From the NCBI GenBank assembly GCA_945860245.1, contig CAMAPO010000003.1, positions 41,863 to 105,862 of the forward strand: DNA of 64,000 nt. Direction: 5' to 3'. The stretch is from Bifidobacterium breve. GTDB taxonomy: Bacteria > Actinomycetota > Actinomycetes > Nanopelagicales > Nanopelagicaceae. The position numbers and the translations under genes are program-made. Positions 16,270 through 25,448 of the stretch are shown here, piece after piece (position 1 is the stretch's first letter; the number at the start of each line of letters is the position of its first letter). The notes beneath the pieces are model-generated. The model had not been told where the DNA came from. It did not search any database and saw only the letters and a program-made list of their open reading frames with translations.

Positions 16270-17775
16270 ATGAATTCTCAAACAACTCATAAGGTGATCT
16301 CCGTTCGTGGTTTGGCAAAACGCTATGGAGGAGTAAAGGCCCTTAACGGATTAGATTTAGATCTAGATGCGAACAAAGTGCACGCCATAGTTGGTGAAAA
16401 TGGTGCGGGCAAATCAACATTTATGAAGATTCTCTCTGGTGGAGTCACCCCAGATGATGGAAGTATTGAAGTTCTAGGAGAGAAGTTCTCCTCCTTTTCA
16501 GTTCAATCAGCATCAAAGCTCGGCATCGGGATCATGTACCAAGAACTGCGCTTGTTTCAACATCGAGATGTTCTTACAAATCTCTTTCCAGACCGGGAAA
16601 TGCGCATAGGTCCTTTTATTGCTAGAAAAAAGATGGCAGAAATTGCGATACCAGTTCTCAAATCAATTGGACTTGATGTTGATTTAAATCAAATCGTCGG
16701 TGAACTCGCACTATCTGATCAACAACTTATCGAGCTCGCCCGAGTTTTAATTGAAAAGCCAAGACTTTTGATCTTAGATGAACCAACATCAGCTCTTAAT
16801 GGACGCGAAAGCGAGCGATTGCTGGACCTCGTGAGATTGCTTCCTAAGCAAGGAACTACAGTTCTATACGTTTCTCACCGGTTAGATGAAGTTTTTGCAG
16901 TGTCACAACATATAACTGTGTTACGTAACGGTTCTCTAGTGTTCTCCAAACCAACTAGTGAGCTCGATATTCCGACAGTTATTGCAGGAATTGTTGGAGA
17001 AAAATCTGTAGAGTCAATTGCAAAGAAAACTGGTAGCGTAGACTCTAACTCTAAAGCAGAGAAAGTTTTGGAAGTTAAGAACTTAAGTAACGGCCGACAA
17101 GTTGTAGATGTTTCGCTCAATGTTGCGCCAGGTGAAATTGTTGGAGTTGCTGGACTAATTGGTTCTGGTGCTGACGAACTACTGGAAACTCTCTTTGGAG
17201 CACGCCAAAAAATTTCAGGTAGCGTTAAATTTAAAGGGGTCAAAATGCAAACTTTGAGTCCTCAAAATTCAGTACGTGATGGAGTTGCACTAATTCCGGC
17301 CGATCGTAAGCGAGTCGGCTTAATGATGGATCGCACAGTTTCTGACAACTTATCTCAGGTCTCAGCTGGCGGATATAAGCGTGGCACTTTTTTTGTCTCC
17401 AAATCCGGTATTGCAATAACCGCTGAAAGACTCGTGAAAAAATTTGCTATTAAAACAGAGAATGTTCAAGTGCGAGTAGGAAATCTCTCTGGTGGAAACC
17501 AGCAGAAAGTTGTCATTGGTAAGTGGCTGGAGATTGCCCCAGGTCTCGTCTTACTTGATGATCCAACTCGAGGAGTCGACATCGGAGCCAAAGTAGAGCT
17601 CTTTCGCCTTGTTCGAGAAATCGCTGCTGAGGGCAAGGGAATTCTCTTTCGGTCAACTGAGATTTCCGAGTTAACCTCATTGTGCGATCGCATAGTTGTG
17701 GTTAAAGATGGAGTTAGTACGCGTGAAGTAAGTGGCGTCGATGATGCAGAACTTATCAAGTTAATTAACGAATAA
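16270..17775 (+). CDS. Sugar ABC transporter ATPase (RbsA type, two ATPase domains)
   Basis: 501 aa, the normal fused two-domain length. Domain 1 has Walker A GENGAGKST (about residue 39), a modified signature ALSDQQ in place of LSGGQ, and canonical Walker B LLILDEPTSAL. Domain 2 has the usual degenerate Walker A (GLIGSGADELLETLFG), signature LSGGNQQKV and Walker B LVLLDDPTRGVD, where the catalytic Glu is Asp. GGAGGTCACCGA precedes ATG. It completes the importer with the two preceding genes. The altered signature in domain 1 and the Glu-to-Asp change make it a divergent member. Confidence 0.92.
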   Translation: MNSQTTHKVISVRGLAKRYGGVKALNGLDLDLDANKVHAIVGENGAGKSTFMKILSGGVTPDDGSIEVLGEKFSSFSVQSASKLGIGIMYQELRLFQHRDVLTNLFPDREMRIGPFIARKKMAEIAIPVLKSIGLDVDLNQIVGELALSDQQLIELARVLIEKPRLLILDEPTSALNGRESERLLDLVRLLPKQGTTVLYVSHRLDEVFAVSQHITVLRNGSLVFSKPTSELDIPTVIAGIVGEKSVESIAKKTGSVDSNSKAEKVLEVKNLSNGRQVVDVSLNVAPGEIVGVAGLIGSGADELLETLFGARQKISGSVKFKGVKMQTLSPQNSVRDGVALIPADRKRVGLMMDRTVSDNLSQVSAGGYKRGTFFVSKSGIAITAERLVKKFAIKTENVQVRVGNLSGGNQQKVVIGKWLEIAPGLVLLDDPTRGVDIGAKVELFRLVREIAAEGKGILFRSTEISELTSLCDRIVVVKDGVSTREVSGVDDAELIKLINE

Positions 17776-17841
17776 CAGAAGATTCACTCCCCAAACCGAT
17801 CAATATAGAAAAAATAGAGAGAGAATAGAGAAAGAGGAAAA

Positions 17842-18165
17842 ATGGTAAGAAGAGCGTTCACTATGCGTTTGCAGCCAGGAAGTTTGGCGACATACAAGAT
17901 GCACCACGATGCCATTTGGGCAGAGCTTATTGCTGAGCTTGAAAAGTCCGGCATAGCAAATATGACAATTTTTGAAAATGATCCGGTATTAGTTATGTAT
18001 TCTGAGATAACCGATGTTGAGGCATGGGATCGTCTTTGGCATTCAGAGGTTCACGATCGATGGGCAGTCTTGATGAATCCTTTAATGGAGTTCAGGCCAG
18101 ATGGAATTGTTGACTCAACTGAACTTCGAGAAGTCTTCCACCTTGAAACAAATGCAGGCAAGTAA
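17842..18165 (+). CDS. L-rhamnose mutarotase family protein
   Basis: 107 aa, the usual size of RhaM/RhaU dimeric ferredoxin-like mutarotases, which interconvert sugar anomers after uptake. Family features: MRLQPGSLATYKMHHDAIWAEL at the N-terminus (His and Trp of the sugar site), ANMTIFENDPVLVMYSE in the middle, and a C-terminal REVFHLE. GAGAGAATAGAGAAAGAGG precedes ATG. It follows the importer ATPase and precedes an SDR by 5 bases, suggesting the importer brings in a pyranose such as a 6-deoxyhexose. A second copy lies at 28136. Confidence 0.85.
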   Translation: MVRRAFTMRLQPGSLATYKMHHDAIWAELIAELEKSGIANMTIFENDPVLVMYSEITDVEAWDRLWHSEVHDRWAVLMNPLMEFRPDGIVDSTELREVFHLETNAGK

Positions 18166-18170
18166 GAAAA

Positions 18171-18977
18171 ATGTCTGATAAAAAACTGGCTCTCGTAACA
18201 GGAGCCAGCCGTGGGATAGGACGTCAGATCGCGATCGGTTTGGCAGATAATGGCCATCAGGTTATTGCTGTTTCTCGCACTGCACTAGATACAAGTGAAC
18301 TGTCGGCTTCTCAAAAGTCGTTAATCACAAGTATCACCGGCGATGTCGCAGATGTATCTTTTGTAGAGAAACTCGAGAGACAAGTGTCTAAAGAACACGG
18401 GGCAGTGCAAATTCTAGTTAACGCAGCTGGGGTATTCGGTCCTATTGATTTGGTTCATAACACCGATCCTGCCGAATGGGTAAGAACGGTAGTTATCGAT
18501 GCAATAGCGCCGTATTACACAACTCGCTCTTTCTTGCCAGGAATGCTAAAAAATAAATGGGGCAGAATAATAAATCTAACATCTGCTGCATCTTTGCATC
18601 CACCTGGACCTCTAAACAGCGCTTATGGAACTTCGAAAGCCGCACTCAATCAACTCACTCGACATGTCTCTGCCGAAATTGCGGGTTCAGGGGTAACTGC
18701 CAATGTTATTCATCCGGGCGATGTACGAAGCGATATGTGGGGAGATATCAAAGCTCAAGTGGAGGCACTTGGTGAGATTGCGAAAGATTACAAAGCTTGG
18801 GTTGACTGGGTAGATCAAACTGGTGGCGACGATCCAAAGAAAGCGATGGATCTCGTTCTTAAGCTAATCAGTCCTGAAAGTGATTTGATCAACGGTACAT
18901 TTTGTTGGATTGATCAACCACTGCAAGCCCCTATTCCAAGTTGGGATGCTCCTAAAGATGCGAGACCTTGGACTTAG
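18171..18977 (+). CDS. SDR family oxidoreductase
   Basis: 268 aa classical SDR. TGASRGIG is at about residues 10-17, NAAG at about 85 (LVNAAGVFG) and YGTSKAALNQ near residue 155, preceded by NLTSAAS. The C-terminal part is longer than usual (insert with KAWVDWVDQTGGDD), which probably shapes the substrate pocket. Linked by 5 bases to the rhamnose mutarotase gene; a dehydrogenase acting on the mutarotated sugar would make sense, as in oxidative pentose/deoxyhexose routes. Substrate not known. Confidence 0.85.
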   Translation: MSDKKLALVTGASRGIGRQIAIGLADNGHQVIAVSRTALDTSELSASQKSLITSITGDVADVSFVEKLERQVSKEHGAVQILVNAAGVFGPIDLVHNTDPAEWVRTVVIDAIAPYYTTRSFLPGMLKNKWGRIINLTSAASLHPPGPLNSAYGTSKAALNQLTRHVSAEIAGSGVTANVIHPGDVRSDMWGDIKAQVEALGEIAKDYKAWVDWVDQTGGDDPKKAMDLVLKLISPESDLINGTFCWIDQPLQAPIPSWDAPKDARPWT

Positions 18978-19065
18978 AAGGAGAAAAGATAAAACGCCCG
19001 TCGAGTGGTTTAATAACTTCGAGAGCCCTGGTTTAGCCCGAACAAGCAGTCAAGGGGAATGATTT

Positions 19066-20295
19066 ATGTCTGAACAGGAAAAGAACTCAATAAGTTTTGT
19101 AAATGAGTTAATTGACTACTCAACGCTTAAAACCTCTGCTGAATTACTTCAGAGACTAGAAATAATTCTCGCTGATTTCATGATTTGTGTGGCCAGCGGC
19201 AATAAACTTCAAGCGCGGGAATCACTGCTAAAAAACGACGGCTCGGTTGGTTTAGCAGCTCGGTTGGCGAGCCATTCCGCGTTCGAAGATCGAGATGATC
19301 TCGATTGGTCTGCAGTCAACCATCCAGGTTCGGTAGTTTTTGCCACAAGTTTTGCTATTGCATTGGAATACCCAAAGTTTCGAGAAAACTTCTTAAAATC
19401 TGCCCTCGCGGGTATGCGTGCGAGTGCATCCGCTTCACATTTCTTCGGACCAGGCCATCGCAAACGTTGGCATATAACTGCCACCGCCGGCACCTTTGGC
19501 GCAGTATGCGCTGCATCTGCAGCTATTGGATTAGATAGTGCGAAAGCGCAACAAGCGCTGCACCTTGCCGGAACTAATATGGGTGGAATTGGACAAGTCT
19601 CTCGTGAATTACAGGGCACACCTAGATTTAATCGATCAGCAGCCGCGGCGTTGGGTGTTGCATCCGCTTTTGCAGCATATGAAGAAATGCCAGCAGTGAA
19701 GAATCTTTGGCTTGGCGATCGAGGACTATTCGAAGTTTTTGACTTGGCAGGAGTCATCACCGAAGGTGGCCTTATTCGAGATGGCATTTCAACGGTTCGG
19801 GTACGCACTTTTCCAGCAAATGGCTTTATCCATAGCGCATTATTTGGAACCGCTAAATTGGCGCAGGAAAACAGCGGCCAGTTGGTAAATCTCAACGTCG
19901 AAGTAAATTCTGGCATTTTCCCCATTCTCAATGATCCCGAGAAAGAACGCTGGTGGAACATAAAGGAAAATGTCGCATCTGCTTGGCGTTCCAAGAATCC
20001 AATGGATCTCACCGCCGCTCCAGATGTTGAAAAGCTAACTAGTGTTAATGGCGCAGATATTCCGCTTGGTACTGCACGAATCTCAGGGTCAACTACATCC
20101 GGGCCATTTGAGTTATTTGTAACTGAGGCACCAGGTTTAAATCTATTTGATCCCACAGAAACTTTATGGCGCGAGGAAAAATGGCACTCAATGATTGGTG
20201 AAGGTTATAAAGATGTTGTTGCGCTAGCCAGCGCCCTTATCTCTAAAGATGTTTCCGATATTACTTGGAGCAAAATAGAGAAAGTGTTGAGGTGA
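19066..20295 (+). CDS. MmgE/PrpD family protein
   Basis: 409 aa. The MmgE/PrpD fold includes 2-methylcitrate dehydratase, cis-aconitate decarboxylase and iminodisuccinate epimerase. Visible here: an N-terminal helical part with ADFMICVASG, HPGSVVFATSFAIA (residues about 86-99), HITATAGTFGAVCAASAAIGLD (about 145-166, the conserved His-bearing stretch) and ALHLAGTNMGG. It is slightly shorter than the typical 450 aa. AAGGGGAATGATTT precedes ATG. It is followed after 3 bases by an esterase. No methylcitrate-cycle genes are nearby, so a different acid is probably the substrate. Confidence 0.7.
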   Translation: MSEQEKNSISFVNELIDYSTLKTSAELLQRLEIILADFMICVASGNKLQARESLLKNDGSVGLAARLASHSAFEDRDDLDWSAVNHPGSVVFATSFAIALEYPKFRENFLKSALAGMRASASASHFFGPGHRKRWHITATAGTFGAVCAASAAIGLDSAKAQQALHLAGTNMGGIGQVSRELQGTPRFNRSAAAALGVASAFAAYEEMPAVKNLWLGDRGLFEVFDLAGVITEGGLIRDGISTVRVRTFPANGFIHSALFGTAKLAQENSGQLVNLNVEVNSGIFPILNDPEKERWWNIKENVASAWRSKNPMDLTAAPDVEKLTSVNGADIPLGTARISGSTTSGPFELFVTEAPGLNLFDPTETLWREEKWHSMIGEGYKDVVALASALISKDVSDITWSKIEKVLR

Positions 20296-20298
20296 AGC

Positions 20299-21246
20299 GT
20301 GAGTAGTTTGCATCCCAAGATTAAAGAATTTCTCGATACTTTGTCAGCCGAAGGCGGCAAAGCAACCGAGCTATCCACGCCAATGGAGGTGCGCGCTAGC
20401 GCGCTAAGTAAATGGAGACCAGAATTCCTTGGAACTCGGCCCAAGAGTGGTTCGGTTAAAAAGAGGTTTTTCACAGGCCCTCACGCAGACCTTCCTATCA
20501 ACATATACACACCCGAAGGTGAGGGGCCGTTTCCGGCGATCGTATACATCCACGGCGGGGGATGGGTGGCCGGAACGATCGAAATGACCGAAGTACAACA
20601 TCAATTAGTAGGAGAAGCATGCGGCGCAGTTGTAGTTTCGGTTAATTACCAGAAAGCGCCCGAACACAAATTCCCCATCCCATTTGATGATTGCTATGCA
20701 ACCCTTGAATGGGTCTGGCAGAACGCTGATGCGCTAAATATCGATCGTGAAAAAATCGGAATTGCTGGAGAGAGCGCAGGCGGAAATATCGCAGCGGGAG
20801 TAGCGCTCAAGTCCAGAGATGTAAATGGTCCAAAAATTGCTTTTCAAGTTCTAATTTACCCAGCAACTGATCATAAATTTGATTACACATCAATGATTGA
20901 CAACGCAAAAGGATATGCCTTATCCACCGAAGGCATGAAATGGTATTGGAAGCAATACCTATCTAATCCAGGCGATCTAGAGAATCCTTACTGCAGGCCT
21001 ATGGCTGCAAAAGATTTTTCAAATCTGCCGAACACGTATCTAATTACTGCAGAATTAGACCCACTGCGCGATGAAGGATTTGAATATAGTAAAAGATTAG
21101 AAAGTGCTGGAAACTTGGTAATTTACAAGAACTACCCATCCCTGATACACGGATTTCTTCTCATGCAAGGATTCTTGCCTGAGGCTCAACAAGCTATTCA
21201 AGAAATTGCAGAAGCAGTTAAGCAGTTTTTGAAGACAACTAAATAA
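20299..21246 (+). CDS. Alpha/beta hydrolase, hormone-sensitive-lipase (HSL/type IV) family
   Basis: 315 aa. The oxyanion-hole motif HGGGWVAGT (about residue 75), nucleophile elbow GESAGGN (about 155), Asp in AELDPLRDEG (about 251) and His in LIHGFLL (about 283) form a complete HSL-type catalytic triad. These enzymes hydrolyse short acyl esters or lactones. GAGGTGAAGC overlaps the previous stop just before GTG 20299, so it is translationally coupled to the MmgE/PrpD gene. It is cytoplasmic (no signal peptide). Convergent with the M81 gene, with no visible terminator in the 32-base gap. Confidence 0.88.
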   Translation: MSSLHPKIKEFLDTLSAEGGKATELSTPMEVRASALSKWRPEFLGTRPKSGSVKKRFFTGPHADLPINIYTPEGEGPFPAIVYIHGGGWVAGTIEMTEVQHQLVGEACGAVVVSVNYQKAPEHKFPIPFDDCYATLEWVWQNADALNIDREKIGIAGESAGGNIAAGVALKSRDVNGPKIAFQVLIYPATDHKFDYTSMIDNAKGYALSTEGMKWYWKQYLSNPGDLENPYCRPMAAKDFSNLPNTYLITAELDPLRDEGFEYSKRLESAGNLVIYKNYPSLIHGFLLMQGFLPEAQQAIQEIAEAVKQFLKTTK

Positions 21247-21278
21247 ATCTCGTTGCCTTTATTCAGATCAAGTTCCTG

Positions 21279-22766
21279 CTAAAGATCAAAGGGATAGGTC
21301 GGAATAGTCCGCAGAGAAAAGTCTAGTGAGAGTAAATCTGCAGTTGTTGGCCCTCGTGTATTGGCGAGTATGTAACTTTCAGTTAAAGGTGCAAAACCTG
21401 CTTTAAAACTCACGTGTGATTTGGCCTGCACAAGTGTGTAATCCAAGATGTTGACCCCGTGAAGTTCATAGAGACTGGCATCAATTACTCGTACTGGATT
21501 CTGATGGATCACTGCAAATATCTGGCTAACTGGGTGAGAAATCGCTACAAATAGTGATTTACCTGGGCTCCCAGTAACATCTTTTGCCGCTGGGTGGGTG
21601 TAAATCACTTTGCGATCACATTCAGCTAGCACTTTGATTTCACATTCAACAGATTCGTTGTATTCAGATTTACCGCCCGTGCCTAAAGTTATCTTCGTTG
21701 CGCCACCGCCCTTGCCCCACAATTTCGCAACTGCTGCAGGATCAGTGATTGTGAATATTGCTCGCATATCGTGATTTGACTCAAGCAACCCACGAAGCAG
21801 CTCGGTGCTGTCTCCATATGATCCTCCATTTGTCGCATCTCCAATATCTGCGAATACCTTTAAAGTTGAATCTTGCGCAGCAGCCGTTAAAGCATCCGAA
21901 ACAGAAAGTGTTGTGTCTTCCATAAACAATTCACGAATGCTCCATGCTTCTGCCGCTAATTTTTTAGCAGCCGAAACACCATCAAATTTTTTAGAATCAT
22001 AAACAACTAGTGATTTCCAGCCTAAATCTGGAACATTTAGCCAAGGTTGCACGGTAAGCAAACTTGCTGCGTGGGCCCCTTCCTTTTCAATTTCTTTGCA
22101 CAAATTCATTAAAGATCCGTACGGTTTAAATTCGTTATCGTGTTTCGCCGGTGGCACAACCATAGGAATTCTCTCTACATATGTAACGGGATTGATGTTA
22201 CCGATGACCGCTTGATGAAGAATTTGCGCTGCTTGAGCACCAGTTTCGTATAAATCGATGTGCGGGCAACTTCTATACGCAACGGCAATATCAACGGCGT
22301 TATGCATTTCTTGAGTGAAGTGTGCGTGCAGATCCATACTGATCGAAATAAAAGGGCGAGGACCAACCTTCTCCCTGAGCGCTTTTAGAAGTGCGCCTTC
22401 AGGGTCAAGTTCTTCTCTGCAGTAGGCAGAGCCGTGCAACATTAAGTAAATGCCATCCACATTTTCGGGGGTGCGACTTACGATTTCATTTTTTATGAAT
22501 TCGAAGGCATCAATGGCCAGGGGAGGGGCGGGGGTGCCGGCAATCAGCGCAGTTTTCACCAAAGTGACCGGTAAAGCGGTCAAAACATCCCATGCTCCCG
22601 CAAATTCACTGCTTGTTCCAGCAGAATCCCGGGAAATATCATCACCCAAAGCAAAGTTTTCGGATCGAAGCTGATCCAGGGAAGTCGAATTTGGGGCAAA
22701 GCTGTTGCACTCAATTGAGAAACCACCGATTGCTATCACGGGCATGTCTTTAGCCTTGCGATTCAT
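21279..22766 (-). CDS. M81 family metallopeptidase (MlrC-like)
   Basis: 495 aa, normal for the MlrC/M81 family first known from microcystin breakdown; many members sit in small-molecule catabolic clusters with other roles. Features: IAIGGFSIECNSFAPNST at the N-terminus, DLHAHFTQEM and YRSCPHIDLYETG (metal-binding His/Asp/Glu residues) and the C-terminal ADIGDATNGGSYGDSTELL, corresponding to the family's DPGDNxGGGxxGDTT. ATG 22766 has AGAAGGG at 10 bases; MPVIAIGG 7 codons later is an alternative start. Divergent from the second importer. Substrate unknown. Confidence 0.85.
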   Translation of the reverse strand: MNRKAKDMPVIAIGGFSIECNSFAPNSTSLDQLRSENFALGDDISRDSAGTSSEFAGAWDVLTALPVTLVKTALIAGTPAPPLAIDAFEFIKNEIVSRTPENVDGIYLMLHGSAYCREELDPEGALLKALREKVGPRPFISISMDLHAHFTQEMHNAVDIAVAYRSCPHIDLYETGAQAAQILHQAVIGNINPVTYVERIPMVVPPAKHDNEFKPYGSLMNLCKEIEKEGAHAASLLTVQPWLNVPDLGWKSLVVYDSKKFDGVSAAKKLAAEAWSIRELFMEDTTLSVSDALTAAAQDSTLKVFADIGDATNGGSYGDSTELLRGLLESNHDMRAIFTITDPAAVAKLWGKGGGATKITLGTGGKSEYNESVECEIKVLAECDRKVIYTHPAAKDVTGSPGKSLFVAISHPVSQIFAVIHQNPVRVIDASLYELHGVNILDYTLVQAKSHVSFKAGFAPLTESYILANTRGPTTADLLSLDFSLRTIPTYPFDL

Positions 22767-22800
22767 AGCAAATCACCCTTCTTAGAACTTAGGTAATCCC

Positions 22801-22829
22801 TTGACCGGTAGTCCGAACTGCGCTTATAT
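22801..22829 (+). promoter_or_regulatory. Promoter of the second RbsABC-type importer
   Basis: TTGACC-N17-TTATAT, about 55 bases before the ATG at 22884. The inverted repeat at 22834 begins 4 bases after the -10 box. Confidence 0.7.
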
Positions 22830-22833
22830 AGAG

Positions 22834-22853
22834 ACCTGGAAATGATTCCAGGT
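22834..22853. promoter_or_regulatory. Operator-like inverted repeat ACCTGGAA-ATGA-TTCCAGGT
   Basis: Perfect 8+8 inverted repeat with a 4-base centre over the predicted transcription start of the second importer operon. The half-site shares CTGGAA with the repeats at 14037, 31047 and 45109 but the spacing differs. In RNA it would also make a hairpin just before the ribosome site. Confidence 0.6.
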
Positions 22854-22883
22854 TCTTTATCTAAAAAGAAACGGAGGCGACCA

Positions 22884-23924
22884 ATGAGGTTTCGCCACTA
22901 TAGCAAGAAAAACGCAGCTGTAATTGTTGCAATTGCAGCTCTATTGATACCTGCTACTTCAAATGCAGTAGCGGCAACAAAGTCTCCTAAGTCACTTCCA
23001 TCACCAGAATTCGTTTCATTTGAAAAGGTGAAAGCTGGCAGTGGTAAGGGCCTTACCTTGGGATATATCTCATTGGGTGACTCAGTTCCTTTCGTGAAAT
23101 TAGTAAGTGATTCAATTAAGCGTGAAGCAAAGAAGTCTGGCGCAAAGCTAGAATTTTGCGATTCACAGATCGATGCAGCAAAGGCACTTGCATGTACACA
23201 GCTCTTCAAGCTGAAGAAGGTTCAGGCTTATTTGAACTTCAACCTTGATGCAGCTGCAGGTCCAGCAATTTACAATGCAGGTCCACAAGTTCCTGTGATT
23301 GCAATCGATATCAACCAGACTCCAAAGCAAGTTTCATTCATGGGTGCTAACAACAACCGTGCAGGCGTTATCGCCGGCCGTGGTGTTGGAGAACTTATGA
23401 AGAAGAAGTTCGACTGCAAGTACGATGCAGTTGTACTTATGGAATCACCTGGCGTGGGTTCAGTTAACGAAGCGCGTATCGGTGGTAACAAGCAAGGTTT
23501 TGCAGAAATTTGCGGAGCTTTGAATCTGAAGAAAGTTAAGTCAATCGACTCTACATTCTTAGAAGAAGCACAAGCTTCATTCAAGGATGCTCTAACAACA
23601 CTTCCAACTGCGAAGACAATCGTTGTTTTGGCTATGAATGATGACAGCTGCCTTGGAGCACTAGCTGCCGCAAAGGCAGTTAATCGTCAAGGTGATATCT
23701 ACATGGCTTGTCACGGTGCGGATCCAACTTCTTGGTGTGAAATCAAGAACAATCCAAACTGGGCCGGAGATGTTGCTTACTTCCCAGAGCGTTACGGTGA
23801 AGTTGGTATCCCATACTTGATCAAGGCTGCACGCGGCATTGCAATTCCTGCCAAGTTGCAACTCGATCACGTTTGGATCGACAAGGACAACCTGAGTAAG
23901 TACTATCCAAAGGTGTCGTGCTAA
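22884..23924 (+). CDS. Sugar ABC transporter substrate-binding protein (CUT2)
   Basis: 346 aa from ATG 22884 (MRFRHYSKK), which has GGAGG 8 bases upstream; the track start at 22842 falls inside the operator-like repeat. A signal peptide spans about residues 1-31 (AAVIVAIAALLIPATSNAVA). The mature part LTLGYISLGDSVPFVKLV and the later MNDDSCLGALAAAKA are of the type I periplasmic-binding fold. Several Cys residues are present, unlike the first binding protein. It is first in the order binding protein, ATPase, permease. Likely ligand a sugar or polyol; not determinable. Confidence 0.87.
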   Translation: MRFRHYSKKNAAVIVAIAALLIPATSNAVAATKSPKSLPSPEFVSFEKVKAGSGKGLTLGYISLGDSVPFVKLVSDSIKREAKKSGAKLEFCDSQIDAAKALACTQLFKLKKVQAYLNFNLDAAAGPAIYNAGPQVPVIAIDINQTPKQVSFMGANNNRAGVIAGRGVGELMKKKFDCKYDAVVLMESPGVGSVNEARIGGNKQGFAEICGALNLKKVKSIDSTFLEEAQASFKDALTTLPTAKTIVVLAMNDDSCLGALAAAKAVNRQGDIYMACHGADPTSWCEIKNNPNWAGDVAYFPERYGEVGIPYLIKAARGIAIPAKLQLDHVWIDKDNLSKYYPKVSC

Positions 23925-23927
23925 GAA

Positions 23928-25430
23928 ATGAAACATCCTGACAAAGTTATGAATATCATTTCTGCGTCAGGGATTCGTAAGTCCTTTGGCGGGGTAGAGG
24001 TCCTCCACGGAGTAGACCTCTCCCTCGCCCAAGGCGAAGTCCTTGCACTATTAGGAGAAAATGGTGCAGGGAAATCCACGCTTGTAAAGATTATTGCGGG
24101 TGATTATGTTCCTGATGAAGGAACAATCACATGTGGTGGAAATGAATTTTCTAGCCTTGATCCGATTAAGGCGCGCGAATTAGGCATCCGGATGATTTTT
24201 CAGGAATTAAATGATGCACCAACCCTTACTGTTGCAGAGAATATTTCTTTGGGAAGTTGGGGCGCAAAAAACGGATTCGTCTCGTGGAAAAAAATCAACG
24301 AGCGCGCAGAGAGCGCCTTGGCGCTGCTTGGGGTAGAACTAGATATGACCAAGAAAGTAGCAGATCTTCGCATTGGTGAACGACAGATAATTGAGATCGC
24401 CCGAGCTGTATCAGAAAATGCCCGAGTATTGGTATTCGATGAACCAACAGCCGCACTTTCTTCAGCAGAGACTGAAAGGCTTTTCACTGTTATTGAAAAC
24501 CTGCGCACAAAGAACGTTGGCATGATTTATATTACCCACCGCCTAGATGAAGTTGCGCGAGTAGCGGATAGAGTAGAAGTTCTCCGCGATGGTTCTGTAG
24601 CGCTGATAGCTAACGCCAAGACCGCTAGCCGTGGTGAATTAGTGTCAGCCATGATTGGTCGCGACGCCTCTGATATTTCACATCCAACAGATCGCCCGAC
24701 ACCTGGCGCCAAGATTTTGAGCGCGACAGGTATTGAGCTTGACCGAGCATTTAGCGGAATTGATTTTGAGGTACGTGAAGGCGAAGTTGTTGCGTTATAC
24801 GGCAAAGTTGGCTCCGGTACCGCAGAAGTAGCTGAAACAATTTTTGGCCTTCATCCAGAACACTCCGGAAAGATTGAGCTTAACGGAAAAGTTTTCGTAC
24901 CAAAGAATCCAAATAGCGCAATTGATAATTCGATTGGTTTCTTACCAGCAGATCGACAGCGCTTAGGTGCTTTCATGGTTCGCCCAGTGGCCGAAAATCT
25001 AGGAGTTCCGTCATGGCCGCGATATTCCAAGGGTGGAGTTATCACAATTGAGCCAGAAGAGAAGGCATATCTTCATTGGACAGAGAAACTCAAAATTAGA
25101 TCCCGTAATGATCCAAAGCAGAAAATTGCAACGCTCTCTGGAGGAAATCAACAGAAAGTTCTCCTTGCCAGATGGTTTGAGGGCAATAGCAAGTTACTAG
25201 TACTAATTGAGCCAACACGCGGAGTAGACGTCGGTGCCCGAAGAGATATTTACGAAACTTTGAGAAAAAGCGCGAAAGAACAGAATATTGGCGTTCTGAT
25301 TACGACATCAGATCACGAAGAAGTAGTTCAAGTAGCTGACCGAGCAATTGTGATGGCAAAGGGCCACAAAATTGCTGAATTCAAGGGTAACAACATCACC
25401 GTAGAGTCCTTAATCTCTGCGGCAAGCTAA
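23928..25430 (+). CDS. Sugar ABC transporter ATPase (RbsA/MglA type)
   Basis: 500 aa with two ATPase domains. Domain 1: Walker A GENGAGKSTLVK (about residue 43), signature-region LRIGERQIIEIARAV (again not LSGGQ), Walker B VLVFDEPTAALS. Domain 2: degenerate Walker A GKVGSGTAEVAETIFG, intact LSGGNQQKVLLARW, but Walker B reads LLVLIEPTRGVD, with the usual Asp replaced by Ile. Start may be the first ATG or the eighth codon (MNIISASG). It lies 3 bases after the binding-protein stop. The domain 2 change suggests that this site does not hydrolyse ATP normally. Confidence 0.92.
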   Translation: MKHPDKVMNIISASGIRKSFGGVEVLHGVDLSLAQGEVLALLGENGAGKSTLVKIIAGDYVPDEGTITCGGNEFSSLDPIKARELGIRMIFQELNDAPTLTVAENISLGSWGAKNGFVSWKKINERAESALALLGVELDMTKKVADLRIGERQIIEIARAVSENARVLVFDEPTAALSSAETERLFTVIENLRTKNVGMIYITHRLDEVARVADRVEVLRDGSVALIANAKTASRGELVSAMIGRDASDISHPTDRPTPGAKILSATGIELDRAFSGIDFEVREGEVVALYGKVGSGTAEVAETIFGLHPEHSGKIELNGKVFVPKNPNSAIDNSIGFLPADRQRLGAFMVRPVAENLGVPSWPRYSKGGVITIEPEEKAYLHWTEKLKIRSRNDPKQKIATLSGGNQQKVLLARWFEGNSKLLVLIEPTRGVDVGARRDIYETLRKSAKEQNIGVLITTSDHEEVVQVADRAIVMAKGHKIAEFKGNNITVESLISAAS

Positions 25431-25448
25431 CGAGAGGCTAGAAAAAAA

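Noticed and set aside
19209-20156. 315-aa minus-strand ORF opposite the MmgE/PrpD gene
   Set aside because: Shadow ORF: Ser/Pro/Ala-rich translation without motifs, against clear family motifs on the plus strand.
22842-22883. Upstream start of the second sugar-binding protein as in the ORF track
   Set aside because: It would begin inside the operator-like repeat, has no ribosome site and would add a Lys/Arg-rich extension before the signal peptide.
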